From positions 1-12,999 of the forward strand of contig JBGAIL010000144.1 of assembly GCA_044225565.1 (NCBI GenBank): DNA of 12,999 bases. Direction: 5' to 3'. A program made the position numbers and the translations under genes. The notes under the pieces are model-generated. The model was not told the DNA's origin, ran no database searches, and saw only the letters and a program-made list of their open reading frames with translations. This document shows, one piece after another, positions 1 to 7,247 of this stretch. The DNA is from CAVXAE01 sp044225565 (lineage in GTDB: Bacteria; Pseudomonadota; Gammaproteobacteria; Steroidobacterales; Steroidobacteraceae). Each line of letters opens with the position of its first letter. Position 1 is the stretch's first letter.

Positions 1-944
1 GGACCGCCGGCACGGTCCGACGTGAAGTACAGCGAGGCGCCATCGGGCGACCAGACCGGCTCGGTGTCGATCGACGGGTCTTCGGTGATGCGCGTGAGCG
101 CCTGCGTGCCGAGATCGAGCACGTAGATGTCGGGGTTGCCGCCACTGCCACCGAGGGTGAGCGCGAGCTTGCGGCCGTCCGGCGACCAGGCCGGGGCGCC
201 GTTGATGCCGACGCGGGCCGACACCTTGCGCCGTTCGCCGGTGCGCAGCTTCTGCACGAAGATGGCGGAGCGCTTGCTCTCGAACGAGACGTACGCAAGC
301 CACTGCCCGTCCGCAGACCAGGCCGGCGACATGATGGGCTGGCCGGACTCGAGGACCATCCGGCGGTTCTCGCCATCGGTATCCGCGACGAAGAGCTTGT
401 AGCGCTGTGCCGGCGCCTGGCCGGTGACCGAGACGTACGCGATGCTGGTGGCGAAAGCCCCTCGCACGCCGAGAATCTTCTGATACACCACGTCGCTCAC
501 GCGGTGCGCCGCATTGCGCAGGGAAGCGGCGGTAGCCGTGAAGCGCTGCGTGGCGAGCTTCTGCCCGTTGAGCACGTTGATGAGATCGAAATCGACGGCG
601 AGCTGGCCATCCGCCGCGGAGCTCAGCCGGCCGACCACGATGTAGTCCGTGCCGCTGCCCCGCCACTCGTTGATCACGACCTCTTCGGCGCGAGTGGGCT
701 TCACCGACATCTGCGCGCGCGGCAGCGCCTTGAAGCGGCCGCTGCCCTCCAGATCGCGCTGCACGATGCCCGCGACGTCGGTTCCACCGTCCGCCGGGGC
801 AGCTGGCGTGAATGGGACGATGGCGATGGGAATGGGGTCGGTGACGCCCGAAGTGATCTCGATGCGCAGCTGGGCATGCGCCGGGAGCACGACAGCGAGC
901 GTGGCGAGGGGGATGCAGAGGATGCGGGTCAGTGCTTTCATCAT
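1..944 (-). CDS. tolB: Tol-Pal system periplasmic protein TolB (3' end outside window)
   Basis: TolB is the periplasmic beta-propeller protein that links inner-membrane TolA to the outer-membrane lipoprotein Pal. The first 314 codons are visible; family members are about 430 aa, so roughly the last 115 residues lie beyond position 1. The start is ATG at 944-942, followed directly by a second ATG. The N-terminus is a Sec signal peptide (MMKALTRIL, then a hydrophobic run ending AHA-Q). An N-terminal alpha/beta domain follows (about residues 28-165), then propeller blades with repeated W-S-x-D-G motifs (AWSADGQWLAY, AWSPDGRKLAL, VWSPDGASLYF) and the typical FTSDRAGG at the window edge. The frame is open throughout. 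The gene starts 8 nt after the tolA stop, so it is almost certainly co-transcribed with it. In related genomes pal follows; it would lie outside the window. Confidence 0.96.
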   Translation of the reverse strand, partial: MMKALTRILCIPLATLAVVLPAHAQLRIEITSGVTDPIPIAIVPFTPAAPADGGTDVAGIVQRDLEGSGRFKALPRAQMSVKPTRAEEVVINEWRGSGTDYIVVGRLSSAADGQLAVDFDLINVLNGQKLATQRFTATAASLRNAAHRVSDVVYQKILGVRGAFATSIAYVSVTGQAPAQRYKLFVADTDGENRRMVLESGQPIMSPAWSADGQWLAYVSFESKRSAIFVQKLRTGERRKVSARVGINGAPAWSPDGRKLALTLGGSGGNPDIYVLDLGTQALTRITEDPSIDTEPVWSPDGASLYFTSDRAGG

Positions 945-952
945 GTCTCGAC

Positions 953-1789
953 TCAATCCACCGGCTTGAACCGGATCTCCAGGTTTCGCTCGAACAGGGC
1001 CGGGTCGGGCGGCGGCGGCAGCGGGGACGCACGATACACTGCCGACTCGATGGATTCCCGCACGGCCTGGTCACCGTTGCAGGCACCGACCCGCACGTTC
1101 ACGACTTCGCCGCCCGGCACCTGCGTCACGTAGACCACGCAGTCTATGCCAGGACGGGCCGAAGCGGGGCGCAGCCAGGCTCGCTGGATGCGGCCCTGGA
1201 TCTGCGCGACCCAGCTGCTCATGGCGCTGCTCGAGCGCATCGCATTGAGGCGCTCCTCGGCTTCCAGGCTCTGGCGAAGCTCCGCCTCACGCTGCTCGCG
1301 GGCCCGCGCCTCGGCCGCCTTCTTCTCCTCTTCGGCCTTGCGCTTCTGCTCGGCGGCTCGCTTCGCCTCCGCTTCCTCGCGCTCCTTCTTCTGCGCAGCC
1401 GCCTTCTGGTCTGCGATGCGCTTCTCTTCGGCGTCGCGCTTCTGCTGCTCCTCGACCTTCTGGCGCTCCTCCTCCTTGCGCTGCTGCTCCTGCTTCGCGG
1501 CCACTTCCTCCGGGCTCGGCGTCGGCGGGCCGGTCTCCACTTCGGGCTCGGGTTCCGGCTGCGGCTCGGGCGGCGGAGCGGGCTCGGGCTCCGGGGGTGT
1601 CGGGGCCGGGTTCGGCGCGCTCGCGCCCGAATCCATCACCGTGGCTTCGATGGCGAGCGTCGGTGCGGGCGGCGCTTCCTTGTGCTGCTGGTAAGTCCAC
1701 CATCCATAGGCCAGCAGCGCGACCACGCCCAGGTGCAACAGCACGGACTGCATCACGGAGACCCAACGGTCGCTCTTGCGCTCGGACAT
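953..1789 (-). CDS. tolA: Cell envelope integrity protein TolA
   Basis: TolA is the energy-transducing link between the TolQR motor and TolB/Pal. The 278-aa product has the three-part TolA layout. There is one N-terminal membrane anchor (about residues 10-30) with the S-x3-H motif (S15, H19) typical of TonB/TolA helices contacting the TolQ/ExbB motor. Next come a Pro-Glu-rich stretch (about 60-90) and a long Lys/Glu/Ala/Gln-rich helical segment (about 95-180) expected to span the periplasm. The C-terminal TonB-like domain (about 185-278) contains two cysteines (GIDCVVYV and VGACNGD) that could form a disulfide. It is shorter than E. coli TolA (421 aa), mostly in the helical segment, whose length is variable in the family. 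The start lies 25 nt after the tolR stop; I see no strong Shine-Dalgarno sequence. Confidence 0.95.
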   Translation of the reverse strand: MSERKSDRWVSVMQSVLLHLGVVALLAYGWWTYQQHKEAPPAPTLAIEATVMDSGASAPNPAPTPPEPEPAPPPEPQPEPEPEVETGPPTPSPEEVAAKQEQQRKEEERQKVEEQQKRDAEEKRIADQKAAAQKKEREEAEAKRAAEQKRKAEEEKKAAEARAREQREAELRQSLEAEERLNAMRSSSAMSSWVAQIQGRIQRAWLRPASARPGIDCVVYVTQVPGGEVVNVRVGACNGDQAVRESIESAVYRASPLPPPPDPALFERNLEIRFKPVD

Positions 1790-1814
1790 GGAGACTGACT
1801 TTAGCGCAGGCGGA

Positions 1815-2255
1815 TCAGCTGCCGCGCTTCGCCTCCACGGGCGGCTCGGTGATGAAGCCTACTTTCTGCGCGCCGGATTTCTGCAGGATGACCATGGCTT
1901 CCACCACGCGGCCGTACGCGATGCGCCGGTCCGCCTTCACCAGCACCTGCCGCTCGGGCTCTTTCTGCAGCGCCGCCGTGGCGCGGGCCTCGAGCACCTG
2001 CTCGTCGATCGCCGTGCCGGGCGCCACGCCCGTGTTGATGAACAGCCTGCCCTGCTCGTCGATGGAGATGACGAGCGGCTCCTTGTTCGCCGTGTCCACC
2101 GGCTCGGCGGCGGCCTTCGGCAGTTCCACTTTCACGCCCTGGGTGAGGAGCGGCGCCGTCACCATGAAGATGATCAGCAGCACGAGCATCACGTCGATGT
2201 AGGGCACGACGTTGATGTCGCCCATGAGCCTGCGTCCGCGGGTCAGCTGTGCCAT
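1815..2255 (-). CDS. tolR: Tol-Pal system protein TolR (ExbD family)
   Basis: TolR forms, with TolQ, the proton-driven inner-membrane motor of the Tol-Pal system. The 146-aa product has a short cytoplasmic N-terminus, one transmembrane helix (about residues 17-37, VVPYIDVMLVLLIIFMVTAP) and a periplasmic domain. Asp21 within the helix matches the proton-pathway aspartate of the family (Asp23 in E. coli TolR). The length matches the family (about 140 aa). The ATG at 2255-2253 is 3 nt after the tolQ stop, with a purine-rich AGGGGG a few bases upstream inside the end of tolQ. That arrangement supports translation coupled to tolQ. Confidence 0.97.
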   Translation of the reverse strand: MAQLTRGRRLMGDINVVPYIDVMLVLLIIFMVTAPLLTQGVKVELPKAAAEPVDTANKEPLVISIDEQGRLFINTGVAPGTAIDEQVLEARATAALQKEPERQVLVKADRRIAYGRVVEAMVILQKSGAQKVGFITEPPVEAKRGS

Positions 2256-2258
2256 GAC

Positions 2259-2951
2259 TCAGGCCCCCTGCGCGGCCGTGCCGCGGCTCGCGTGGCGTTG
2301 CAGGATGGTGGAGAACTCCTCGGTGAAGGCGTCGAAACGCACCTCCAGGCGGCCCACCTGGTCGGCGTACCGGTTGAAGGCCACCACCGCGGGAATTGCG
2401 GCGAACAGGCCGATGGCGGTGGCGACCAGCGCCTCCGAAATACCCGGCGCGACCATGGCGAGAGTGGCTTGCTGCACGTTACCGAGACCCGAGAACGCGC
2501 TCATGATTCCCCACACGGTGCCGAACAGGCCGACGTAGGGGCTCGTCGAGCCCACCGTGGCGAGCGTGGCGAGGCCCTGCTCCAGCCGGTCGATCTCCTT
2601 CAGCTGTGCGACCCGCATGGCGCGCCGCGCGCCCTCGAGCAACTGGTCCGCCGGCACGTTGCCTTGCTGGCGCTGCCGCGCGAACTCGCGGAAGCCGAAC
2701 TCGAAGATGCTCGCCATGCCCGTCGCACCCCCGCGGGACTCGATGCCGCGATAGAGCTGCGAGAGGTCGCCGCCCGACCAGAAGCTGTTCTCGAACTGGT
2801 CCGCCTCGCGCCGCGCGCGCCGGATGACCATGCGCTTGCGGAAGATGATGGCCCACGAGAACATCGAGGCGATCAGCAGGATGCCGATGACGATCTGCAC
2901 CGGCAGGCTCGCTTCGCCGACCAGGCGAATGATGGACAGGTCGGAATTCAT
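2259..2951 (-). CDS. tolQ: Tol-Pal system protein TolQ (MotA/ExbB family proton channel)
   Basis: TolQ is the proton-channel subunit of the Tol motor in the inner membrane. The product is 230 aa, the same length as E. coli TolQ. It has a transmembrane helix at about residues 17-37, a cytoplasmic loop (ADQFENSFWSGGDLSQLY), and two further helices around SPYVGLFGTVWGIMSAF and ALVATAIGLFAAIPAVVAF. The conserved threonines of the channel lie in LFGTVWG and VATAIGLF. I chose the ATG at 2951-2949 because family similarity begins at MNSDLSIIRL. The frame is open much further upstream, but that part is antisense to nothing conserved and simply overlaps ybgC in another frame. The start overlaps the ybgC stop as ATGA, and a GGAG lies 11 nt upstream. 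Confidence 0.96.
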   Translation of the reverse strand: MNSDLSIIRLVGEASLPVQIVIGILLIASMFSWAIIFRKRMVIRRARREADQFENSFWSGGDLSQLYRGIESRGGATGMASIFEFGFREFARQRQQGNVPADQLLEGARRAMRVAQLKEIDRLEQGLATLATVGSTSPYVGLFGTVWGIMSAFSGLGNVQQATLAMVAPGISEALVATAIGLFAAIPAVVAFNRYADQVGRLEVRFDAFTEEFSTILQRHASRGTAAQGA

Positions 2952-3379
2952 GTCGCGAAGATCTCCTGGGTGATGAAGGCCGGCAGCCGCCTCGCACGCA
3001 GCGTGCGGGTGTCGAAGCATGCGACGCGCACCTGCGCGGTGACGAGCAAGTCCTCCGGCGTCTCGCGATAGATGCGCTGGTCGAAGCGCACCACCGCGCC
3101 ACCGACGCGCTGAGGCAAGGCAGTGATGATGATCTCGTCGTCGAGCCGGGCCGGCCGGTGATACTCGACGCTCACGCCGATGACCGTGAACGCGAGCCCG
3201 CTCTCTTTCAGCTGCTGCGATTGCGAATGCCCGAAGGAGCGCAGCCATTCCGTGCGGGCACGCTCGAGGAACCTGAGGTAGTTGGCGTAGTAGACGATGC
3301 CGCCGCCATCGGTGTCCTCCCAGTAGACGCGCGCCTTCCAGAGGAACTCCGCAGCTTCGCGTGGCGCGGCCTCGCTCAC
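2948..3379 (-). CDS. ybgC: YbgC-type acyl-CoA thioesterase of the tol operon
   Basis: YbgC is a cytoplasmic hotdog-fold thioesterase acting on acyl-CoA (or acyl carrier protein) and is encoded with the tol genes in most Gammaproteobacteria. The 143-aa product carries the family signature VYWEDTDGGGIVYYANYL (about residues 18-35). The second aspartate of EDTD is the likely catalytic residue by comparison with 4-hydroxybenzoyl-CoA thioesterases. FLERARTEWLR follows, and SVEYHRPARLDDEI is the core strand region. Translation starts at GTG (3379-3377), which overlaps the ruvB stop codon as GTGA; the gene's own stop overlaps tolQ as ATGA. Both overlaps suggest coupled translation. The physiological substrate cannot be read from the sequence. 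Confidence 0.94.
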   Translation of the reverse strand: MSEAAPREAAEFLWKARVYWEDTDGGGIVYYANYLRFLERARTEWLRSFGHSQSQQLKESGLAFTVIGVSVEYHRPARLDDEIIITALPQRVGGAVVRFDQRIYRETPEDLLVTAQVRVACFDTRTLRARRLPAFITQEIFAT

Positions 3380-4431
3380 TTGCCTTCCTCGAACAGCTGC
3401 AGGCTCGAGGCCGGCCTGTCCGCCGGCCTGAGGCCGAAATGCAGGTAAGCCGTTCGCGTAGCGACGCGGCCCCGCGCCGTGCGCATGACGAACCCCTGCT
3501 GGATGAGATAGGGCTCGATCACGTCTTCCAGCGTGCCGCGCTCTTCGCCCACCGCTGCGGCGATGCTGTCGATGCCCACGGGGCCACCGTCGAATTTCTC
3601 GATGATGGTCAGGAGGAACTTGCGGTCGAGCGTGTCGAAGCCCTGCGGGTCGACCTCGAGCAGATCGAGCGCCGCGCTGGCAACGCCGTGGTCGATGTGG
3701 CCGTTCGCCTTCACCTGCGCGTAGTCCCTCACGCGCCTCAGCAAACGGTTGGCGATGCGGGGCGTGCCGCGCGAGCGCTGGGCGATGTGGCGCGCGCCCG
3801 GCTCGTCGATGTCCACGTTCAGGATGGACGCCGAGCGGGTGACGATGCTCTGCAGGTCGTCGACGCCGTAGAACTCGAGACGCTGCACGATGCCGAAACG
3901 GTCCCGCAGCGGCGAGGTGAGCAGGCCCGCGCGCGTCGTGGCGCCGATGAGCGTGAACGGCGGCAGGCTGATCTTGATGGAGCGCGCGCCGGGCCCCTCG
4001 CCGATCATGATGTCGAGCTGGTAGTCCTCCATCGCGGGATACAGCACTTCCTCGACGACCGGGCTCAGCCGGTGGATCTCGTCCACGAACAGCACGTCGC
4101 GGGGCTGCAGGTTGGTGAGCAGCGCCGCGAGATCGCCGGGGCGCTCGAGCACCGGCCCGGAAGTCTGGCGCAGGCTCACGCCCAGCTCGGCCGCGATGAT
4201 GTTGGCGAGCGTGGTCTTCCCCAGGCCCGGCGGCCCGAAGATGAGCACGTGATCCAGCGCTTCTTCGCGCTGGCGCGCCGCGCCCACGAAGATTTCGAGC
4301 TGCGCCTTGACGGGTGCCTGGCCTACATACTCGTCCAACCGCCGCGGGCGGATGGCGCGCTCCACCGCCTCTTCCTCACGGCTCGCGAGCCCGGTCACGA
4401 TGCGTTCTGCTTCCACGTTAGCCTCGGTCAT
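3376..4431 (-). CDS. ruvB: Holliday junction branch migration ATPase RuvB
   Basis: RuvB is the hexameric AAA+ motor that drives branch migration of Holliday junctions together with RuvA. The 351-aa product has a Walker A motif GPPGLGKTT (residues 66-74, Lys72), a Walker B DEIH (116-119), a sensor-1 type GATTRAG, and an SPLRDRFG segment containing the candidate arginine finger. A winged-helix C-terminus follows (DVIEPYLIQQGFVMRTARGR). The length is normal for the family. The start is ATG 4431-4429, overlapping the ruvA stop by 4 nt (ATGA). The frame stays open upstream across ruvA, but that portion has no RuvB similarity and is not part of the gene. The stop overlaps the GTG of ybgC. Confidence 0.97.
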   Translation of the reverse strand: MTEANVEAERIVTGLASREEEAVERAIRPRRLDEYVGQAPVKAQLEIFVGAARQREEALDHVLIFGPPGLGKTTLANIIAAELGVSLRQTSGPVLERPGDLAALLTNLQPRDVLFVDEIHRLSPVVEEVLYPAMEDYQLDIMIGEGPGARSIKISLPPFTLIGATTRAGLLTSPLRDRFGIVQRLEFYGVDDLQSIVTRSASILNVDIDEPGARHIAQRSRGTPRIANRLLRRVRDYAQVKANGHIDHGVASAALDLLEVDPQGFDTLDRKFLLTIIEKFDGGPVGIDSIAAAVGEERGTLEDVIEPYLIQQGFVMRTARGRVATRTAYLHFGLRPADRPASSLQLFEEGK

Positions 4432-5018
4432 TCCTTCGCCGCGCTCTGCAGGGCCCGGCGGATGAGCTCTTCCGTGGTCTGTGTACCGCCCTCGACCGAC
4501 TTCAGCAAGCGAGACGCCTCGGCAGGCTTGTACCCGAGCGCGACCAGCGCGCCGAACGCCTCGCTTTGCGCGCTGGAGCCGACGGGCACTGCTACCCCAC
4601 CGGGTGCGATGACCGGCGCATCGAGGCGGTCCCTCATCTCGACCAGCAGGCGCTCCGCGGTCTTGCGGCCGATGCCGGGAACACGTGTCAGCGCGGCGGC
4701 ATCCTCGTTCCGCACGCAATGCGCGAAGCCTTCGACGCTGATACCCGAGAGCAGCGCGAGCGCTATCTTCGGACCGACCCCGGACACCTTGAGCAGGTTG
4801 CGGAACAGGCGGCGCTCCTCCTCCGTCGCGAAGCCATAGAGCAGGTGCGCATCCTCCCTCACCACCATGTGAGTGAGCAGGCGCACTTCCTCGCCGATGC
4901 CCGGCAGAAGGAAGAACGTGGACATCGGTGCCTCGATCTCGTAACCCACGCCACCGACCTCGACGAGGAGCTGGGGCGGAGTCTTGGAGGCGATGCGCCC
5001 GTGGATCAGGCCGATCAT
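4428..5018 (-). CDS. ruvA: Holliday junction DNA-binding protein RuvA
   Basis: RuvA binds four-way junctions as a tetramer and loads RuvB. The 196-aa product begins MIGLIHGRI as expected. Its OB-fold domain is at about residues 1-64 and includes the acidic-pin pair Glu55-Asp56 (VVREDAHLLYGF). Two helix-hairpin-helix motifs follow (LKVSGVGPKIALALL at about 76-90 and LTRVPGIGRKTAERLL at about 110-125). After a flexible linker comes the C-terminal RuvB-binding domain (about 147-196, EAFGALVALGYKPAEA). The ATG (5018-5016) follows the TAG of ruvC immediately with no gap. The downstream end overlaps ruvB by 4 nt. Confidence 0.97.
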   Translation of the reverse strand: MIGLIHGRIASKTPPQLLVEVGGVGYEIEAPMSTFFLLPGIGEEVRLLTHMVVREDAHLLYGFATEEERRLFRNLLKVSGVGPKIALALLSGISVEGFAHCVRNEDAAALTRVPGIGRKTAERLLVEMRDRLDAPVIAPGGVAVPVGSSAQSEAFGALVALGYKPAEASRLLKSVEGGTQTTEELIRRALQSAAKE

Positions 5019-5525
5019 CTAGGCGCGATTCCGCAGGCCGGTGTCCTGCCCTTGCGCCAGGGCATGCAGGCGACGTGAGTGCGCATGGCACAACGCCACG
5101 GCGAGCGCATCCGAAGCGTCGCCCGTGACCAGATCTGGAGTTGCAGGGCGCACGGATCATGTTGCCACTGCCAGCTTCTCGGCGCCGCCGAAGCCGACGA
5201 CCGCGAGCTTGATGGCCCGCGGCGCGTATTCAGACACCGGCACCGGATTTGGCACCGCGCAGAGCGCGGCACCTCTCGCGTGTCCCAGTTTGAGCGCGCT
5301 GTCGATGTTGCGGTTGACGAACACGCGCTCGATGGCCACTTCGTCTGGCCGGTTCTCCTCGACCACCCGGCGCACGCCTTCGAAGATGGCGCGCAGCCGC
5401 TCCGCCGAAGTGGCGCCTGTCCCCGTGATGCAGCCGTGCGTCACGTGAACGCTGTCCGGTCCATGGATCTCGATGAGACCGTATCCCGTGCGGCGCGAGC
5501 CGGGATCGAGCCCGAGGATGCGCAC
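5019..5525 (-). pseudogene. ruvC: Holliday junction resolvase RuvC, interrupted by TGA at codon 123
   Basis: RuvC is the endonuclease that resolves Holliday junctions. From the GTG at 5525-5523 the frame reads MRILGLDPGSRRTGYG with catalytic Asp7 and then AIERVF with Glu66. It stops at TGA (5159-5157), giving only 122 aa. The same frame after the TGA continues with TGDASDALAVALCHAH, containing the remaining two catalytic aspartates (D136 and D139 in this numbering). It ends at a TAG exactly abutting ruvA, for 168 codons in total, close to the usual length. Around 5130-5165 the conserved H-M-[IV]-R-x-L-L-x-L-P segment is recovered only by adding one base at each of three places, which returns to the original frame and adds one codon. 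The gene as written is broken; a local sequence error is at least as likely as a real mutation. The GTG start has no clear ribosome binding site. Confidence 0.88.
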
Positions 5526-5703
5526 CCGGGCGCTGGACGCGAGACGCGGCGCCACCGGCGCGCCAGTGGCGGCGGCCGGATCGAATGAGCGCCAGGCTTT
5601 CGTCCGATATCTCGACATGCGTGCCGCAGCCGGAACCGCGTCGTTGCAAGACCGGCGCGTATGATAGCTCGCAAACAGCGGCTGGTTGCGGCAACCTGCG
5701 ACG
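5526..5703. promoter_or_regulatory. Divergent intergenic region between ruvC and the relA-like gene
   Basis: These 178 bases separate two divergently read genes and should hold promoters for both, if both genes are genuinely adjacent. On the plus strand a TATGAT (5660-5665) resembles a -10 element, and its complement TATCAT could serve the minus strand. Neither has a convincing -35 at 16-18 nt. No SOS-type CTG-N10-CAG operator was recognised. I find no coding similarity in any of the three plus frames, and specifically nothing resembling the missing HD region of RelA. Confidence 0.3.
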
Positions 5704-7247
5704 ATGCGGCACGTCCCGGACGAAACCTCAGGCTCGCGACCCGACGAGCGCGTGCTGCCTGCGCCCGGTGAGCTCGCATTGCCGCGCGACTGGTCTCCGG
5801 AGCGCGGCCTCGATGCGCGCCAGGCAGAAGCCGTGCGCAAGATGCTGCTCGCTGTCGCGAACGACCCACGTTCGATGGTAGTACGCCTGGAAGAGCAACT
5901 GACGCGCCTGCGGCTGGCGCGGGACCAGCCCGGCCCCGCTCGCGAACGGCTCGCGCTCGAGACGCGGGTGGTGTTCGCTCCGCTCGCCAACCGGCTGGGC
6001 GCGGGCGAGCTCAAATGGCAGCTCGAGGATTTCGCGTTCCGCTATCTCGAGCCCCAGGAATATCACCGCATCGCCGCCGCCCTGCAGGAAAAGCGCGTGG
6101 CGCGCGAGCGGCACATCGAAGCGTTGCGGGAAATCGTGCGCAAGGAGCTCGAGGCCGCCGGCATCGTTGCCGAGATCCAGGGACGTGCGAAGCACATCTA
6201 CAGCATCCACCGGAAGATGCAGCGCAAGCGGCTGCCGTTCGAGAAAGTCTTCGACATCGCGCGCGAGCGGATCGTCGTCGAAACGGTGCGCGACTGCTAT
6301 TGGCGCTCGGCGTCGTGCACGGGCTGTGGCCGTATGTGCCTGGAGAGTTCGACGACTACATCGCGACGCCGAAGGCCAACCACTATCGATCCATCCACAC
6401 GGCGGTGGTGGGACCGGAAGGCCGGCACGTGGAGGTTCAGATCCGCACGCGCGAGATGCACGACCAGGCGGAAAGCGGCGGTGCGACGCACTGGAAGTAC
6501 AAGGAAGGTGGCCCCGGCAGCGCCGAGTACGACCGCAAGATCGCATGGGCCCGCCGCCTCCTCGCGCCGCAGGAGAATACGGACCCCGCGGACCGGGATT
6601 TCCTGGAGCGCATGCGGGCGGAGCTGTTCACGGATCGGGTGTATGTGCTGACGCCCAAGGGCGAAGTCATCGAGCTGCCGCGCGGCGGCACGCCGCTCGA
6701 CTTCGCCTACATGGTGCACACGGGGCTCGGCCACCGGTGCAAGGGCGCGAAGGTGAACGGGCGCATCGTGCCCCTCACCTGCAAGCTCTCGAACGGTGAA
6801 GTGGTGGAGATCATCACGGGCAAGATGGCGGCGCCGAGCCGGCACTGGCTGCTGCCGGCGGAAGGCTATCTCGCTTCGGCACGGAACCGGGCCAAGGTGC
6901 GGGCGTGGTTCAAGAAGCTCGATGAAAGCGAATCCGCGGCCGACGGCCCTGCTCTTCCGCGCCCCGTCCTGGCAGCGCGGCCCGCCTCGCCGGTTAAAGT
7001 GTCGCCGCCGCGCGCAAGAGCCGGAGGGGCCCGCGCGCGCATGCCCGTTCTGATCGAAGGGCTGGACGACCTGCCGGTAACGCTGGCCCGGTGCTGCGTG
7101 CCGGTGCGCCCGCAGCCTATCACTGCCTACGTCACGCTGAGCCGCGGCGTCACCGTGCATCGCAGCGAGTGCGCGGGGCTCGCCCGCATGCGGGCACTCA
7201 AGCCCGAACGGGTGTTGCGGGTGGCCTGGAACGAAGCAAGCGGCTAG
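5704..7247 (+). pseudogene. relA: RelA-type (p)ppGpp synthetase without HD and ACT domains, one frameshift
   Basis: RelA-family enzymes make (p)ppGpp from ATP and GTP/GDP during the stringent response. The reading frame shifts by one lost base at 6301-6302: the N-terminal part is in the frame of the ATG at 5704 up to RDCY, and the rest resumes with ALGVVHGLW. Repaired, the product is 514 aa against 744 aa for E. coli RelA. Similarity begins at RKMLLAVANDPRSMVVRLEE, after the HD region. The synthetase domain keeps Arg161 (GRAKHIYSI), Asp184 (FDIAR), Tyr228 (HYRSIH) and Glu244 (VEVQIRT). A TGS domain (about 312-375) follows, then a shortened Pro/Ala-rich linker. Next is a zinc-finger domain with C464, C465, H486 and C490, spaced as in E. 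coli RelA. The protein ends just before the position of the ACT domain. The start is uncertain: a TTG at 5686 is in frame, tandem stops (TGA TAG, 5662-5667) lie upstream, and no ribosome binding site is clear. Confidence 0.85.

Noticed and set aside
932..1798. Plus-strand leucine-rich frame opposite tolA that looks like a membrane protein
   Set aside because: The leucines are the complement of Lys/Glu/Ala codons in the TolA helical segment; it is a composition shadow.
2259..3248. A longer TolQ frame of 329 codons
   Set aside because: The first 99 codons overlap ybgC in another frame; TolQ similarity and the family length of 230 aa begin at 2951.
5157..5159. TGA in ruvC as a selenocysteine codon
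   Set aside because: RuvC has no selenoprotein relatives, and the flanking residues are also divergent in a way explained by nearby lost bases.
3376..5160. An extended RuvB frame of 594 codons starting at MIRAPCNS
   Set aside because: Everything before MTEANVEAER overlaps ruvA out of frame and has no family similarity.
5644..5665. TTGCAA and TATGAT as a sigma-70 promoter for the relA-like gene
   Set aside because: The spacing between the elements is 10 nt, far from the needed 16-18; only a lone -10-like element remains.
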